Source: Methylocaldum sp002005105 (GTDB taxonomy: Bacteria; Pseudomonadota; Gammaproteobacteria; Methylococcales; Methylococcaceae). From it: a stretch of DNA of 64,000 nucleotides. Shown piece after piece: positions 16,953 to 25,540 of the stretch. Positions within the stretch are counted from its first letter, which is position 1. Each line of letters opens with the position of its first letter. The stretch lies in the NCBI RefSeq assembly GCF_051027545.1, contig NZ_CP194901.1, positions 1 through 64,000 on the forward strand. The letters run 5' to 3'. Position numbers and translations under genes: made by a program. The notes beneath the pieces were generated by a model, which saw only the letters and a program-made list of their open reading frames with translations, was not told the origin of the DNA and ran no database searches.

Positions 16953-17103
16953 CCTTGCCGATCATCCAACGAAGATCTCGCTTCGTCTCGGAATCGGTAA
17001 GCGTGCTACTGAGAGCTTGAAGTCTTGCTCGCTCTCGGTTGATTTCAGCGTCTGATGCTTCCTTTAAAAAGCGCAGATAAGTCGATACAAAGTCTTTATC
17101 CAT
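16885..17103 (-). CDS. Hypothetical small helical protein, 72 residues
   Basis: A charged helical protein (YLRFLKEASDAEINRERARL, then TLTDSETKRDLRWMIGKVIE). Its SD (AGGAG) sits in a perfect 10-bp hairpin next to the ATG, and a full hairpin I precedes it, which supports a real gene despite the small size and the antisense overlap with the rightward gene. Confidence 0.6.
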   Translation of the reverse strand: MDKDFVSTYLRFLKEASDAEINRERARLQALSSTLTDSETKRDLRWMIGKVIEELQARSEVAGLENRRNTRE

Positions 17104-17175
17104 GCGTTTCTCCTAGGGCTGCATACCACCGGAGAAACGCCGATCCCGGACCGGGAGGACGTCTCCCGGCGGGAT
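17104..17175 (-). promoter_or_regulatory. SD-sequestering structured leader, copy 7 (72-residue protein)
   Basis: The clearest copy. Hairpin I: outer ATCCCG/CGGGAT and inner CCGGGAG/CTCCCGG around loop ACGTC (17175-17143). Second stem: GCGTTTCTCC (17140-17131) pairs perfectly with GGAGAAACGC (17113-17104), ending exactly at the ATG and hiding the SD. Confidence 0.75.
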
Positions 17176-17685
17176 GAATGTTGAATTGACAGCGGGATGT
17201 TCCCGCAGGCGTCGGATTACCGGTCTTGACGTATCCGGTTCGGAGAAGGTTCGTTTCCCCGCCGCCTTATGGCGGAACGCCTGCCGAAGGCAGGAGTCAA
17301 CGCCCGTCGAAACGAGCGCATGAACAATCGGCTTTTCCGCTGGCCTCGTTCACACAAGATCAGTGGAAAAGGGATCACGGGTATTCGGAATGAATCCGCA
17401 GGGCAATCAGGCTTAGCTGGCCGCTCGAGTGGACACGTAGGGAATGGCGAAAGGCGGCTAACCCCTCGCGGGACGCGGGAACTGGACTTCGAAAGAAGTT
17501 CGGGAACGACGGGTTACGTCTATAGCCCTAGGGAACGATTTCCCCATGGCTGGCATCGGGCTGTTTTGTTTGAGACCCCAGCTAGGTCTGCCGCGACGGC
17601 AAGCGCCGAGACGGGTCTAATTTTTGTCTCTAAATTGATCGGCTGTCAATCAGTCTGAACTCCAGATTTTTGCCGCGATACGCCC
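17176..17685. other. Gene-poor interval with two tight hairpins
   Basis: No convincing gene. CCGCC-TTAT-GGCGG (17262-17275) and CCTGCC-GAA-GGCAGG (17280-17294, first base shared with preceding run) are adjacent perfect hairpins. The rest holds short GC-rich inverted repeats but no RBS-led ORF with coding character; a 129-codon open frame in it looks non-coding. Confidence 0.5.
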
Positions 17686-18525
17686 ATGGACCACGATCAA
17701 AGCTACAAATTGCTGTTCTCCCACGCCGAGATGGTGGCGGACCTGTTGCGGGGATTCGTTCGCGAAGACTGGGTGCAGCAGTTGGATTTCGATAGTCGCG
17801 AGAAGGTCAACGGCAGCTATGTGGCCGATGACCTCCGGGAGCGGGAAGGCGATGTCATCTGGCGGGGGCGTTGGGGCCGGTACTGCCGATCGTTCTTTAC
17901 AACGTTGGTCGGCGCTGGGATGCGCCGCAGGAGATCGCCGATCTCATCGTGCCGGTTCCCGGCGGTCTGGAAACGTATCGCCCGCGGCTACAGTATTTTT
18001 TGCTGGATGAAGGCCGCTATGCCGAGAGCGAACTGGCGACGCTTCGGAATCTCGCCGCGGCGCTGTTATGCCGAGAGCGAACTGGCGACGCTTCGGAATC
18101 TCGCCGCGGCGCTGTTTCGGCTGAAAAACAGCCGGACGCCGCAAGACGTGGAACGGATCCTCGCGGCCTTGGTCACCTGGTTACGGGCGCCGGAACAGAG
18201 CTCTCTGCGGCGGGCCTTCACGGTCTGGCTGAAACGGGTATTTTTACCGGGCCGGTTGCCGGGGGTAGAATTGGGCCGTATCAACGACTTGCAAGAGGTC
18301 CAGAGCATGTTGGCGGAACGCGTCACCGAATGGACGGAAGAATGGAAACGCCAAGGCCGGCTGGAAGGCGAAGCGGCGTTATTGTTAAGGCAACTCGAGC
18401 AACGCTTTGGCCCCTTGAACGAGGCCGATCGGACTCGCGTGAGCCGAGCCGATGCCGAGACGTTGCTCAAGTGGGGCGAAAGGATACTGACCGCCGCGTC
18501 CCTTGAGGACGTGTTTGAACCCTGA
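17686..18525 (+). pseudogene. Rpn-family (PD-(D/E)XK) recombination-promoting nuclease gene with deletion and 49-bp duplication
   Basis: The N-terminus (MDHDQSYKLLFSHAEMVADL, then VADDLREREGDVIWR) and C-terminus (AERVTEWTEEWKRQGRLEGE) match Rpn/transposase_31 proteins. At about 17865 the frame jumps: the expected segment carrying part of the nuclease core is missing and PVLPIVLYNVGRRWDAPQE continues in another frame. A 49-bp tandem duplication (18019-18116) then shifts the frame back, so one 279-codon frame stays open overall but its middle third is out of register. The protein is likely inactive. Confidence 0.75.
18019..18116 (+). repeat. 49-bp perfect tandem duplication
   Basis: The unit beginning ATGCCGAGAGCGAACTGGCG at 18019 is repeated starting at 18068. 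The period of 49 is not a multiple of three, so it shifts the reading frame of the Rpn gene. It looks like a recent slippage event. Confidence 0.9.
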
Positions 18526-18542
18526 TGCCAAAGTGAAGACGG

Positions 18543-19532
18543 TTAAAGCAACCTAGGGCCCTCAGCAAGCGAAATGAGACCGATCACCCCGCGTAGTAGA
18601 CTGGAAACCGCGGCGTGCAGCTTCCCAAGGTTCGTCAGCAGATCCTCGCGCGGCGTGTAATCCAGGGAAGCATCCAGGCTCAGGACGGTTTCCGCCACGT
18701 GCCGAACATCGCCAAATCCGTCGATCAACCCAAGCGTCCGGCTTTCTTCTCCCGACCAAAACATGCCGGTGAAGAGGTTGGGATCCTCCGTCAGTCGCTC
18801 GCCTCGGCCTTCTTTTACAACACCGATGAATTGCTGGTGAATGGTCGCGAGCGTCGCGCGAATTTGGGCCAAGGCCTCAGGTTCGGGCTCGGTAAACATG
18901 TCCATGATCCCTTTGAATTTCCCTGCGGTATACAGCCTTCGCTCGATGCCGAGCTTTTCCATCAGCCCGGTGAAGCCGAAGGAATCCATCCGTACGCCAA
19001 TCGAGCCGACGACGCTTGCCCGGCTGGCGTAGATTTGATCGGCCGCCGCCGCGATGTAGTAGGCGGCGGATGCGCCCATGTCGTCAATGACGGCTATAAC
19101 CGTTTTGCCAGAATACTTAGCTTTGAGCGCCTTGATCTCGTCGTAGACCATGCCGGCCTGGACCGGACTGCCGCCGGGGCTGTTGATCTCGAGAATGACG
19201 GCCTTCGCAGACTCGTTCGAAAACGCCCGGCGAATACCTTGGATGATCCGGTCGGCGTTGGCTCCGGACTCGGCTGAAATCTCCCCCATGATTTTGATCA
19301 CTGCGGCATGGGGACTGTGCTGCGCTTTGAACGTCTGCCAGCCTGAAAAGGCGGTCATTACCAACATCAACGCCACAAAGCTGTACGACAGCGCCTTGAA
19401 GGCGAAACGCCACCGCCGGGACCGGCGCCATTCCTTCAGGTTTTCTTCAACAATTCGTAGCAGAGCCTCACGCGCCCAGCCGTCATCCGATGCATTTTGG
19501 TTCTTCGGGGTGAAGTTGGTCGGGTCGGTCAT
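18543..19532 (-). CDS. S49-family (SppA-like) membrane peptidase of the transfer region
   Basis: A 329-residue protein with one N-terminal transmembrane helix (FVALMLVMTAFSGW) and a ClpP-like S49 fold. The Ser nucleophile is in DDMGASAAYYIA and the Lys base in YTAGKFKGIMD. It is about half the length of E. coli SppA and resembles SohB-like single-domain forms common in conjugative elements, where they may clear pilin or signal peptides. The start at 19532 (MTDPTNF) has SD GGAG at 6 bp. It is the last gene of the leftward tra operon; the preceding lipoprotein gene ends 12 bp upstream. Confidence 0.8.
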   Translation of the reverse strand: MTDPTNFTPKNQNASDDGWAREALLRIVEENLKEWRRSRRWRFAFKALSYSFVALMLVMTAFSGWQTFKAQHSPHAAVIKIMGEISAESGANADRIIQGIRRAFSNESAKAVILEINSPGGSPVQAGMVYDEIKALKAKYSGKTVIAVIDDMGASAAYYIAAAADQIYASRASVVGSIGVRMDSFGFTGLMEKLGIERRLYTAGKFKGIMDMFTEPEPEALAQIRATLATIHQQFIGVVKEGRGERLTEDPNLFTGMFWSGEESRTLGLIDGFGDVRHVAETVLSLDASLDYTPREDLLTNLGKLHAAVSSLLRGVIGLISLAEGPRLL

Positions 19533-19543
19533 CGCGGGCTCCG

Positions 19544-20494
19544 TCAATTTGCCTGGTTCTTGGATTGGTTTTCGGGCTCGATGAAATACAGCGTCTCGCC
19601 CCGGTGGAAGATGACGGGATACGGCCGTTCGTTCGTGGGCGCGCTGTAGATGTACACCCAGTCGGGGAGAGCGGCGCTCATGCGTTGAAGATGGGGGGCT
19701 TTGCCAATGGCTATCCTTTCCTCTGGTTTATCATGAACATCTCTCAACGGATGAAATAACCACGCGCCGGCAAAAGCCTCCACAAAGTAAGCGGCCTTAC
19801 CACCGATCCACTCCGGCGACTTTGACAGCGGTCTGAGCGATTCCAGCTTAAGCGGACGCGTGTAACAGCGTTGTCGTTGGCCATCACATTCACCACCTTC
19901 AATGACATGATTTGTCTCAACGGTATCGCTTATCAGTCCGGGGTATCGTTCGGTCTCCGTTCGGACAAACCGGTACGGCTCTGGCAACGTTTTCATGTAG
20001 GTATCGAAGAGCAGAGCGCTTAACTTTGCTGCCGCCGCTTCTTGATTTAGCGCCTCGCTTGCCGGCATCCAGACCCAAATATGATTTTCGAGGACCGGAT
20101 GTTTTCGGGGTGCCGATGTGAGCACACTCAAAATCGACATCGCGCCGGCGCCGGCGAGTGAAAAACCAGGCGGCGCGATCCCGGCGCCCGTTAACTTGCG
20201 AACTCCTGTAGCAAGGCCTGCGGCATGAAGGAGCTCCCGACCGGCGGCGCCGGAGTCCGTGCCCTTCAACGCCGCGGCCAATTGAGCGCGCGGCACGTCG
20301 TTGAGCGGCTCGGGTTTTCCGGTATAGACGTTGGGGCTGGTCAGGCCGGTTGCGAGCGCGATCTGCAAAGCGAGGCTGTATTTCGGATCGCGTTCGTAAA
20401 AGTCGACCGGATGAAACCGGCCGAACATCGCGCATCCGGCATTTGCTAAAGACAAACCGATCAAGATGGCTCCCCGTAAAAACAACCTTTCCAC
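19544..20494 (-). CDS. Putative lipoprotein of the transfer operon
   Basis: A 316-residue protein starting at GTG (SD AAGGAG, 7 bp) with lipobox LANAGC at 17-22. The rest is soluble with the motif MSILSVLTSAPRKHP and a conserved-looking C-terminal YIYSAPTNERPYPVIFHRGE. No family recognised. It sits between traN and the S49 peptidase, so it probably acts in the envelope as part of, or beside, the mating-pair apparatus. Confidence 0.6.
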   Translation of the reverse strand: MERLFLRGAILIGLSLANAGCAMFGRFHPVDFYERDPKYSLALQIALATGLTSPNVYTGKPEPLNDVPRAQLAAALKGTDSGAAGRELLHAAGLATGVRKLTGAGIAPPGFSLAGAGAMSILSVLTSAPRKHPVLENHIWVWMPASEALNQEAAAAKLSALLFDTYMKTLPEPYRFVRTETERYPGLISDTVETNHVIEGGECDGQRQRCYTRPLKLESLRPLSKSPEWIGGKAAYFVEAFAGAWLFHPLRDVHDKPEERIAIGKAPHLQRMSAALPDWVYIYSAPTNERPYPVIFHRGETLYFIEPENQSKNQAN

Positions 20495-20552
20495 TGTCGT
20501 TCTCCTTCTATCGATTGAAATTCACTTTGCCCCCAGGGTTCGGAAACACACG

Positions 20553-23279
20553 TCACTTTGGCCCCAAGGCCCAGCCTTGTTCCTCGGCCTCGCGGCGGAT
20601 CGCCGGCACGTCGAGCCCGTCAAGCCGGGTTCGGTTGCGGTCCAGCGTATTCTGGCGCGTGCCGTCGACGTTGAGCCGGCTGCCCGCGCCCGTCAGCTGA
20701 TCCAGGTTCAGTTTCGCGGCGGCGCTCGCCGCGTCCGGCAGATGGCCCGTGGCTGCCAGGATGGCCAGCCATTCGTCGAGGTTGACCTTGGACCAGTCGA
20801 CATACTGCAATTTCTCGACCGGAATGCCGCTGCAATCGGGTTCCTCCTTCTTGCCGAAGCTCATGCCGAGTTGGGGGCGGATCTGTTCCTGCAGGATCCT
20901 CGCGAGCGGCGACGCGAAGCAACAGTAGCTCTCCTTGTGCAGGAAACAGACGCCGAACTCATTCGTCTCCTCGCAATACGTGCCCAGGTAGGTACAGCTC
21001 TTCAGCTCCTTCCTAGCCACCAACTCATACTCCGACTGCTCGCACTCGAAGACGATCTGGACGACGATGACCACGATCATGTAGATGGTGTAGGCCATCA
21101 TGATCATGTTCAGCGCAGTGCCAACATAGGCGCCGCCGCCGCCGAGTTGCAGCGTGCCCCCCGAATTGGAGGCGAGTTGACCGGACGGCGTGAAAGCTGA
21201 TTGAGCCCCGTTTGTCGTGGCATAGCTGAACAGAAGGTTTCCCGCCGCCCCCCCGAACGTCTGCCCCACCCAGGTTGCCACCTCCTTCATCAGCATCGTC
21301 TGGAACTGGCTGATCAGCCCCTCCTTCGCCACCGTGCTCGCCGCGGCCTCGGTCGATCCGGTGATCGCGTTCACTGCCTGGTCGTAGAATCCGGCGACCG
21401 TGTCCCAGACGCTGACGACGGGTTTTCGAAGTTCCTCCCACGCGCCCAGCGTCCTATTCGCTTTGTGGAGCCTCACGATCGCGCTGTCTAGCTGCCCGAC
21501 GGCGAACAACAGATCGATATAGTCGCCGAGGTCGGTCGAGGTCGGCGCGTTGCAACAATCGACCAGCGTGACCAGTCCGCCCGCGATCTTGCACGCGCGC
21601 GCCTCGCCCTTGAAGACCCGGCAGGTCGTGAACTCGAAGCCCTGCCCTTCCTGCTCGTTGATCACGGTCTCGCACACCGTGTCCATGGCCATTTGCTGCG
21701 ATGCCTGAAGGGCGGCCACCGCCCGCACGAAATCCTGACTTTGGGTCCGGTCCACGGTGACGCAGTCCTCGCCCATGCAGCGGATCGGACCGGCGCAGGT
21801 CTGCTTGCTGGCGCTTCGGAGCGTCGGAATGGGTTGCGTCGTGCCGCAGTCGTAGAGGTCGCTGGACCGCCAGCAGGCGCCCGAGGCTCCCCCTTGCGCG
21901 CCGTCCACGCACTCCGAACGGATGAACGCGCAGCCTTCGGCTTCGAGAGCCTCGCAGGATTGTCCGCCCTCCTCGCCCGGCGTCAGGCAGTGTTCGCCCG
22001 CGCTGTCGGTCCAGCAGGACCCGACACCGCCGGTGAAATCGCACTCGGCGTCGATCGAGACGGCGCCGCAGGTCTTGCCGAGTTGCGGGAACAACGGCTC
22101 CGGCAGGTCCGATTCGCAAATCCGCACGCCATTGTATTCGAAACACTTTTGCTGAAGCGCTGCGTTGTACATCCCAGGATCTTGGGTACAGCTCACGCTG
22201 GTGTTCCGGCACAGGTTGTCCTGAACCGCGCTCACTAGCTCCGGACATTTCGCATTCGACCAGAGCCACTCGACCTTCTCGATGCGCTCGACGCTGAAAT
22301 ACAGCTTCGCGGCCATCACCCAATTTTCGCCGCCGACGTCGTGTTGCCAAAACGTGCCCACCAGGCCGTTTTCGCAGGACGGCATCTGCGCAATGCCCTG
22401 CGAGACCGAATCGTCGACCTGATAACCGCCGTCGTTGCTCCAAAGACCGGAATCCAGCCAGCCCACGGTCTTGACATGGCGAATCCGGTAAGGCGCCGAG
22501 CCGTCGCAGATGGTCGCGTAATCGAGTTTTGGTACGACGATGCTGCCGCCTGCACCGATATCGCTCCACCAGGTGCCTGTGCCGTTTTTCAAATCGAAGC
22601 TAAAGGAAACGTTGTGCTTGCCAATCGTGCCGAGCTTCACCTCGACCGTGTCCTGGGAAACGGTGTACTGCCGGGTCGCGGTGCAGGCGGACGGCGGACT
22701 CGGCACACGGACACAGGTCTTGTAGTCGGGCAAGCGAGCCTCGAATTCATCGTCCGTGAAGACCGTGGAGGCCGTGCAATCGGCGAACGTTTTCGCGAAC
22801 AGGTCATGGTGGTCGAGCACATCGTCGGTCTTGGTCCAGACCGGATCGTTCCTGAGGTCCGGATGGGCGCGGTGGGCGGCGTCGATCACGGTCCGGTACG
22901 CTTCGCCGGTCTGGGTCGCTTCGGTCTTGAGCGCCGTTTGGGCATCGAGGCCCGCCGCAACGGTGCCGGCGTTGTCCCCGTACAGCCCGGTAAAATCGCT
23001 CAGGTTGCCCTGATCCGCATCGGGAAAGAGATCCTTGACCTGGAGTGACGACTCGTGCGCAGTGCCCGGATTTAAGGTCAGCGTGCCATTAGCTTCGTTC
23101 AGATCCGGAAAGTGGAAGGCCTCGACCGCCGAACGGCCGGCCGTCTGGCCCTGACTCGCTGCCTCATCGAACGCATCGCCATAAGCGAGGCCAAACGGCG
23201 TCCAGGCGACCGCGATATTGAGCACGGCGACGAGGGGCCAAGTGAAGACGGGATGGCGGCGGACCCAGGCTGGCGTCAT
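20553..23279 (-). CDS. traN: TraN, mating-pair stabilisation protein
   Basis: A 908-residue Cys-rich exported protein with an N-terminal hydrophobic export segment (WPLVAVLNIAVAWTPFGLAYG). It has dozens of cysteines, including clusters such as CGAVSIDAECDFTGGVGSC, as expected for TraN, the outer-membrane protein that stabilises donor-recipient contacts. Near the C-terminus a hydrophobic stretch (GTALNMIMMAYTIYMIVVIV) precedes CEQSEYELVARKELKSCTY, the conserved TraN tail. It follows traU by 3 bp. The oxidoreductase DsbC encoded upstream probably helps fold it. Confidence 0.85.
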   Translation of the reverse strand: MTPAWVRRHPVFTWPLVAVLNIAVAWTPFGLAYGDAFDEAASQGQTAGRSAVEAFHFPDLNEANGTLTLNPGTAHESSLQVKDLFPDADQGNLSDFTGLYGDNAGTVAAGLDAQTALKTEATQTGEAYRTVIDAAHRAHPDLRNDPVWTKTDDVLDHHDLFAKTFADCTASTVFTDDEFEARLPDYKTCVRVPSPPSACTATRQYTVSQDTVEVKLGTIGKHNVSFSFDLKNGTGTWWSDIGAGGSIVVPKLDYATICDGSAPYRIRHVKTVGWLDSGLWSNDGGYQVDDSVSQGIAQMPSCENGLVGTFWQHDVGGENWVMAAKLYFSVERIEKVEWLWSNAKCPELVSAVQDNLCRNTSVSCTQDPGMYNAALQQKCFEYNGVRICESDLPEPLFPQLGKTCGAVSIDAECDFTGGVGSCWTDSAGEHCLTPGEEGGQSCEALEAEGCAFIRSECVDGAQGGASGACWRSSDLYDCGTTQPIPTLRSASKQTCAGPIRCMGEDCVTVDRTQSQDFVRAVAALQASQQMAMDTVCETVINEQEGQGFEFTTCRVFKGEARACKIAGGLVTLVDCCNAPTSTDLGDYIDLLFAVGQLDSAIVRLHKANRTLGAWEELRKPVVSVWDTVAGFYDQAVNAITGSTEAAASTVAKEGLISQFQTMLMKEVATWVGQTFGGAAGNLLFSYATTNGAQSAFTPSGQLASNSGGTLQLGGGGAYVGTALNMIMMAYTIYMIVVIVVQIVFECEQSEYELVARKELKSCTYLGTYCEETNEFGVCFLHKESYCCFASPLARILQEQIRPQLGMSFGKKEEPDCSGIPVEKLQYVDWSKVNLDEWLAILAATGHLPDAASAAAKLNLDQLTGAGSRLNVDGTRQNTLDRNRTRLDGLDVPAIRREAEEQGWALGPK

Positions 23280-23282
23280 GGT

Positions 23283-24359
23283 TCAGATCCCCGCACAGCA
23301 GTCCTGCCAGCGCCACAGGAGATAGACATGATCTTCGCCGGGCCCGGGATAGGTTCGGCCCACGCCCCACCGGAAGGTGCTTTCGCCGATCGCGTGCGTG
23401 CGGTCCGTCTCGGCCACCGGATAGAAAAGACTCATCCGGTACTGGTTCTTCGGCATGAACGGGTAGATGTTGCCGCCGCACAAGGCGTCGTTGCCGACCG
23501 TCTTCCACGCCAGCCCGCGCCGATGCAGGGCCGCCGTGGCGCGGGTCGCGAGCAGGCTGGAAATCCGCGGATCGGTGCCGGCCGAGGTGTAGGCCACCCC
23601 GGATAAGGGGTACATGTGACCCCAGGTGCCGGCACACCAGAACATCGCATCGATCGGGTGGCCGGCGGTGGCCGCGACGCCGTCGGCCGCGCAGGCCGCG
23701 ACCGCGAGGGGATTTGCGAACAGCGCGGCCTCGGGGTTGGTGAAAAAGGCGAGTTCGTCGTCGTTCCAGGTGGGATCGAGCTCGGACACATAGAGCAGGT
23801 CGAAATCGCGGTACCCGTCCACGTTGCAGCGGTCGTCCCAGAACAGGTCCAGCAGGATGTAGAGAGGAAAGGCGTAATAGTGATAGTTGTAAAAGGAGGT
23901 CTCGCTGACATCGTATTCCGCGTGCCCCGCTGTTCCGAGGAGCCGGAGACTCGCGAGATCGGATTCACTCAGCCTCGCCCCGCCCAGGGACGGCGCGCAC
24001 CACGGGGTCCGCACGATCTCGATCAGCCGGGCGGGACTCCAGAGTCCCAGGGTCAGGCCCAGCTCCGGAATCCCCGTCGGCGAATCGCAGGCACAGAGGA
24101 TCTTGTCGCTGACGCCGTCCGGCACCTCGCCGTCTCCCCAGGTCCCGCCCGCAATCCGGATCGGAAACAGGCAGCCCCAACAGATGTCGGTGATCAACTT
24201 GCCGGACCAGACTTCCGCGTCGGGGCACAGGGGATCCAAGGCTTTCCCCTCCCCCTCCTCGGCTGCCGACACATTGGTCTTGGCCAGCGACAGACCGGTT
24301 ATCAACAGTGCCAGGCCCAGGGCGTTAACCCGCCTTCGGATGAAAGCGGACCGTTTCAT
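23283..24359 (-). CDS. traU: TraU, F-type conjugation pilus assembly protein
   Basis: A 358-residue periplasmic protein with signal sequence (ALGLALLITGLSLAKTNVSA). Conserved TraU features are visible: ITDICWGCLFPIRIAG early, CACDSPTGIPELGLTLG, and the C-terminal WGVGRTYPGPGEDHVYLLW. TraU is needed for DNA transfer in F-like systems. Its ATG overlaps the stop of the trbC-traW fusion, giving tight coupling. Confidence 0.9.
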   Translation of the reverse strand: MKRSAFIRRRVNALGLALLITGLSLAKTNVSAAEEGEGKALDPLCPDAEVWSGKLITDICWGCLFPIRIAGGTWGDGEVPDGVSDKILCACDSPTGIPELGLTLGLWSPARLIEIVRTPWCAPSLGGARLSESDLASLRLLGTAGHAEYDVSETSFYNYHYYAFPLYILLDLFWDDRCNVDGYRDFDLLYVSELDPTWNDDELAFFTNPEAALFANPLAVAACAADGVAATAGHPIDAMFWCAGTWGHMYPLSGVAYTSAGTDPRISSLLATRATAALHRRGLAWKTVGNDALCGGNIYPFMPKNQYRMSLFYPVAETDRTHAIGESTFRWGVGRTYPGPGEDHVYLLWRWQDCCAGI

Positions 24360-25540
24360 GAGGACTCCTTTTCTCTCGCTTCCGGACTCGCGGCCTGAAC
24401 CTCCCGCACGCGGATCATCTTGCCGTCCGCTTCCACTACCGAAGGCACCCGCTCCAGCTGAAAACGGTTGCGGACATCCGGCGTGAGCAGGAATACCGGG
24501 CTATCGAGCCGGTGTTCGAGCTCGGCCAGGGCTGTCCCGCCGGCGTCCCGCGCAAGGCGCGTCGCGAGATAGAGCACGCGCTTCCCCTGGGCCTCCCGCC
24601 CGAGCCGGCGTGCCGTCTCGATCTGGGCCAGGCGCGTCCCGTCGAACACCACCAACCGGAGGCTGAAGGGCCGCTTTTCCAAGGGATTGACGGTGTCGCC
24701 GGCGCGCACGATCACCGTGCCGTCGGGCGCCACCAGATCGCGCGGCGCGGTCACGGTGAGATCCACCTTGCGCTCGCGGGTCTCCGTCGCCTCCGGGAGT
24801 TCGACGAACCGGCCCCGGTCCCAGAAGCGCGCCAGCGCGAGGCGCTTCTTGTCCTGCCAGTCGATCGCCGCCAGGCGGCGCTGCATCTCCTGGATCAGAT
24901 CGATCTCCGCAACGGATTCAATCGGCCCCTGGACGCCAAGGTCGCCGCGGCGGCCCGCGTCCAGCTGCCGGCGGAACCAGTCGAGCCCGCTGACGCCCCG
25001 GACACGGGCGAGCACCCGCCCCTGTTCCTCCAGCATCATTTCCGGGACCGCAGTCACGCCGTGGGTTCGAAAGCGGTGGGGGTCGAGGCCCACATTCGGT
25101 GCGGAGTCGAGGTCCTTCAGGAGGTCGCGGAGTTCCGCGATGAAGGTCGGAATCTTCTGACCCGGCCGGGGGCCGCGGAACACGATCAGCACATCGGATC
25201 GCCCGGCCGCCTCTTCGAACAGCGCCTTGAGCGCGTCATGCCCCATCGCGGCGGAGACGTAGATCACGGTGCGCCGGCCGGACAGGCCGTCCCCGCCGGG
25301 CGTTGGCGTGCCGAGACCCGGCAGGTTCGGCTTCGGCGCAGCCTTCATCGTCTCCCGCGCCTGACGTTCGGCCGCGTCCCGGTGCGGATTAGCGTCCAGC
25401 CAGGCCGGCCGCTCCGCTTCGCCGGCGGCTTCGAGAATGGCGCGCGAGCGCGTCAGCCAGTCCTCCTCGGCCCATCCCGCCACGGGGCGCAATACGGCGA
25501 AAACCAGCGCGGCAAACCCGACGCGTTTAAAACAGCGCAT
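24356..25540 (-). CDS. Fused TrbC-TraW pilus assembly protein
   Basis: A 394-residue exported protein. Residues ~80-200 match the type-F TrbC domain (thioredoxin-like; VIYVSAAMGHDALKALFEEA, then TAVPEMMLE). Residues ~210-390 match TraW (RDLVAPDGTVIVRAGDTVNP, LYLATRLARDAGG, DVRNRFQLERVPSVVEADG). In F the two are separate genes; in several SXT/TOL-like systems they are joined, but usually listed as TraW then TrbC. Here TrbC comes first. Both partners stabilise TraU and TraN in the periplasm. Confidence 0.8.
   Translation of the reverse strand: MRCFKRVGFAALVFAVLRPVAGWAEEDWLTRSRAILEAAGEAERPAWLDANPHRDAAERQARETMKAAPKPNLPGLGTPTPGGDGLSGRRTVIYVSAAMGHDALKALFEEAAGRSDVLIVFRGPRPGQKIPTFIAELRDLLKDLDSAPNVGLDPHRFRTHGVTAVPEMMLEEQGRVLARVRGVSGLDWFRRQLDAGRRGDLGVQGPIESVAEIDLIQEMQRRLAAIDWQDKKRLALARFWDRGRFVELPEATETRERKVDLTVTAPRDLVAPDGTVIVRAGDTVNPLEKRPFSLRLVVFDGTRLAQIETARRLGREAQGKRVLYLATRLARDAGGTALAELEHRLDSPVFLLTPDVRNRFQLERVPSVVEADGKMIRVREVQAASPEAREKESS

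Noticed and set aside
17269..17658. 129-codon plus-strand ORF as a gene
   Set aside because: No RBS, no recognisable domain, and it includes the two tight hairpins; composition looks non-coding.
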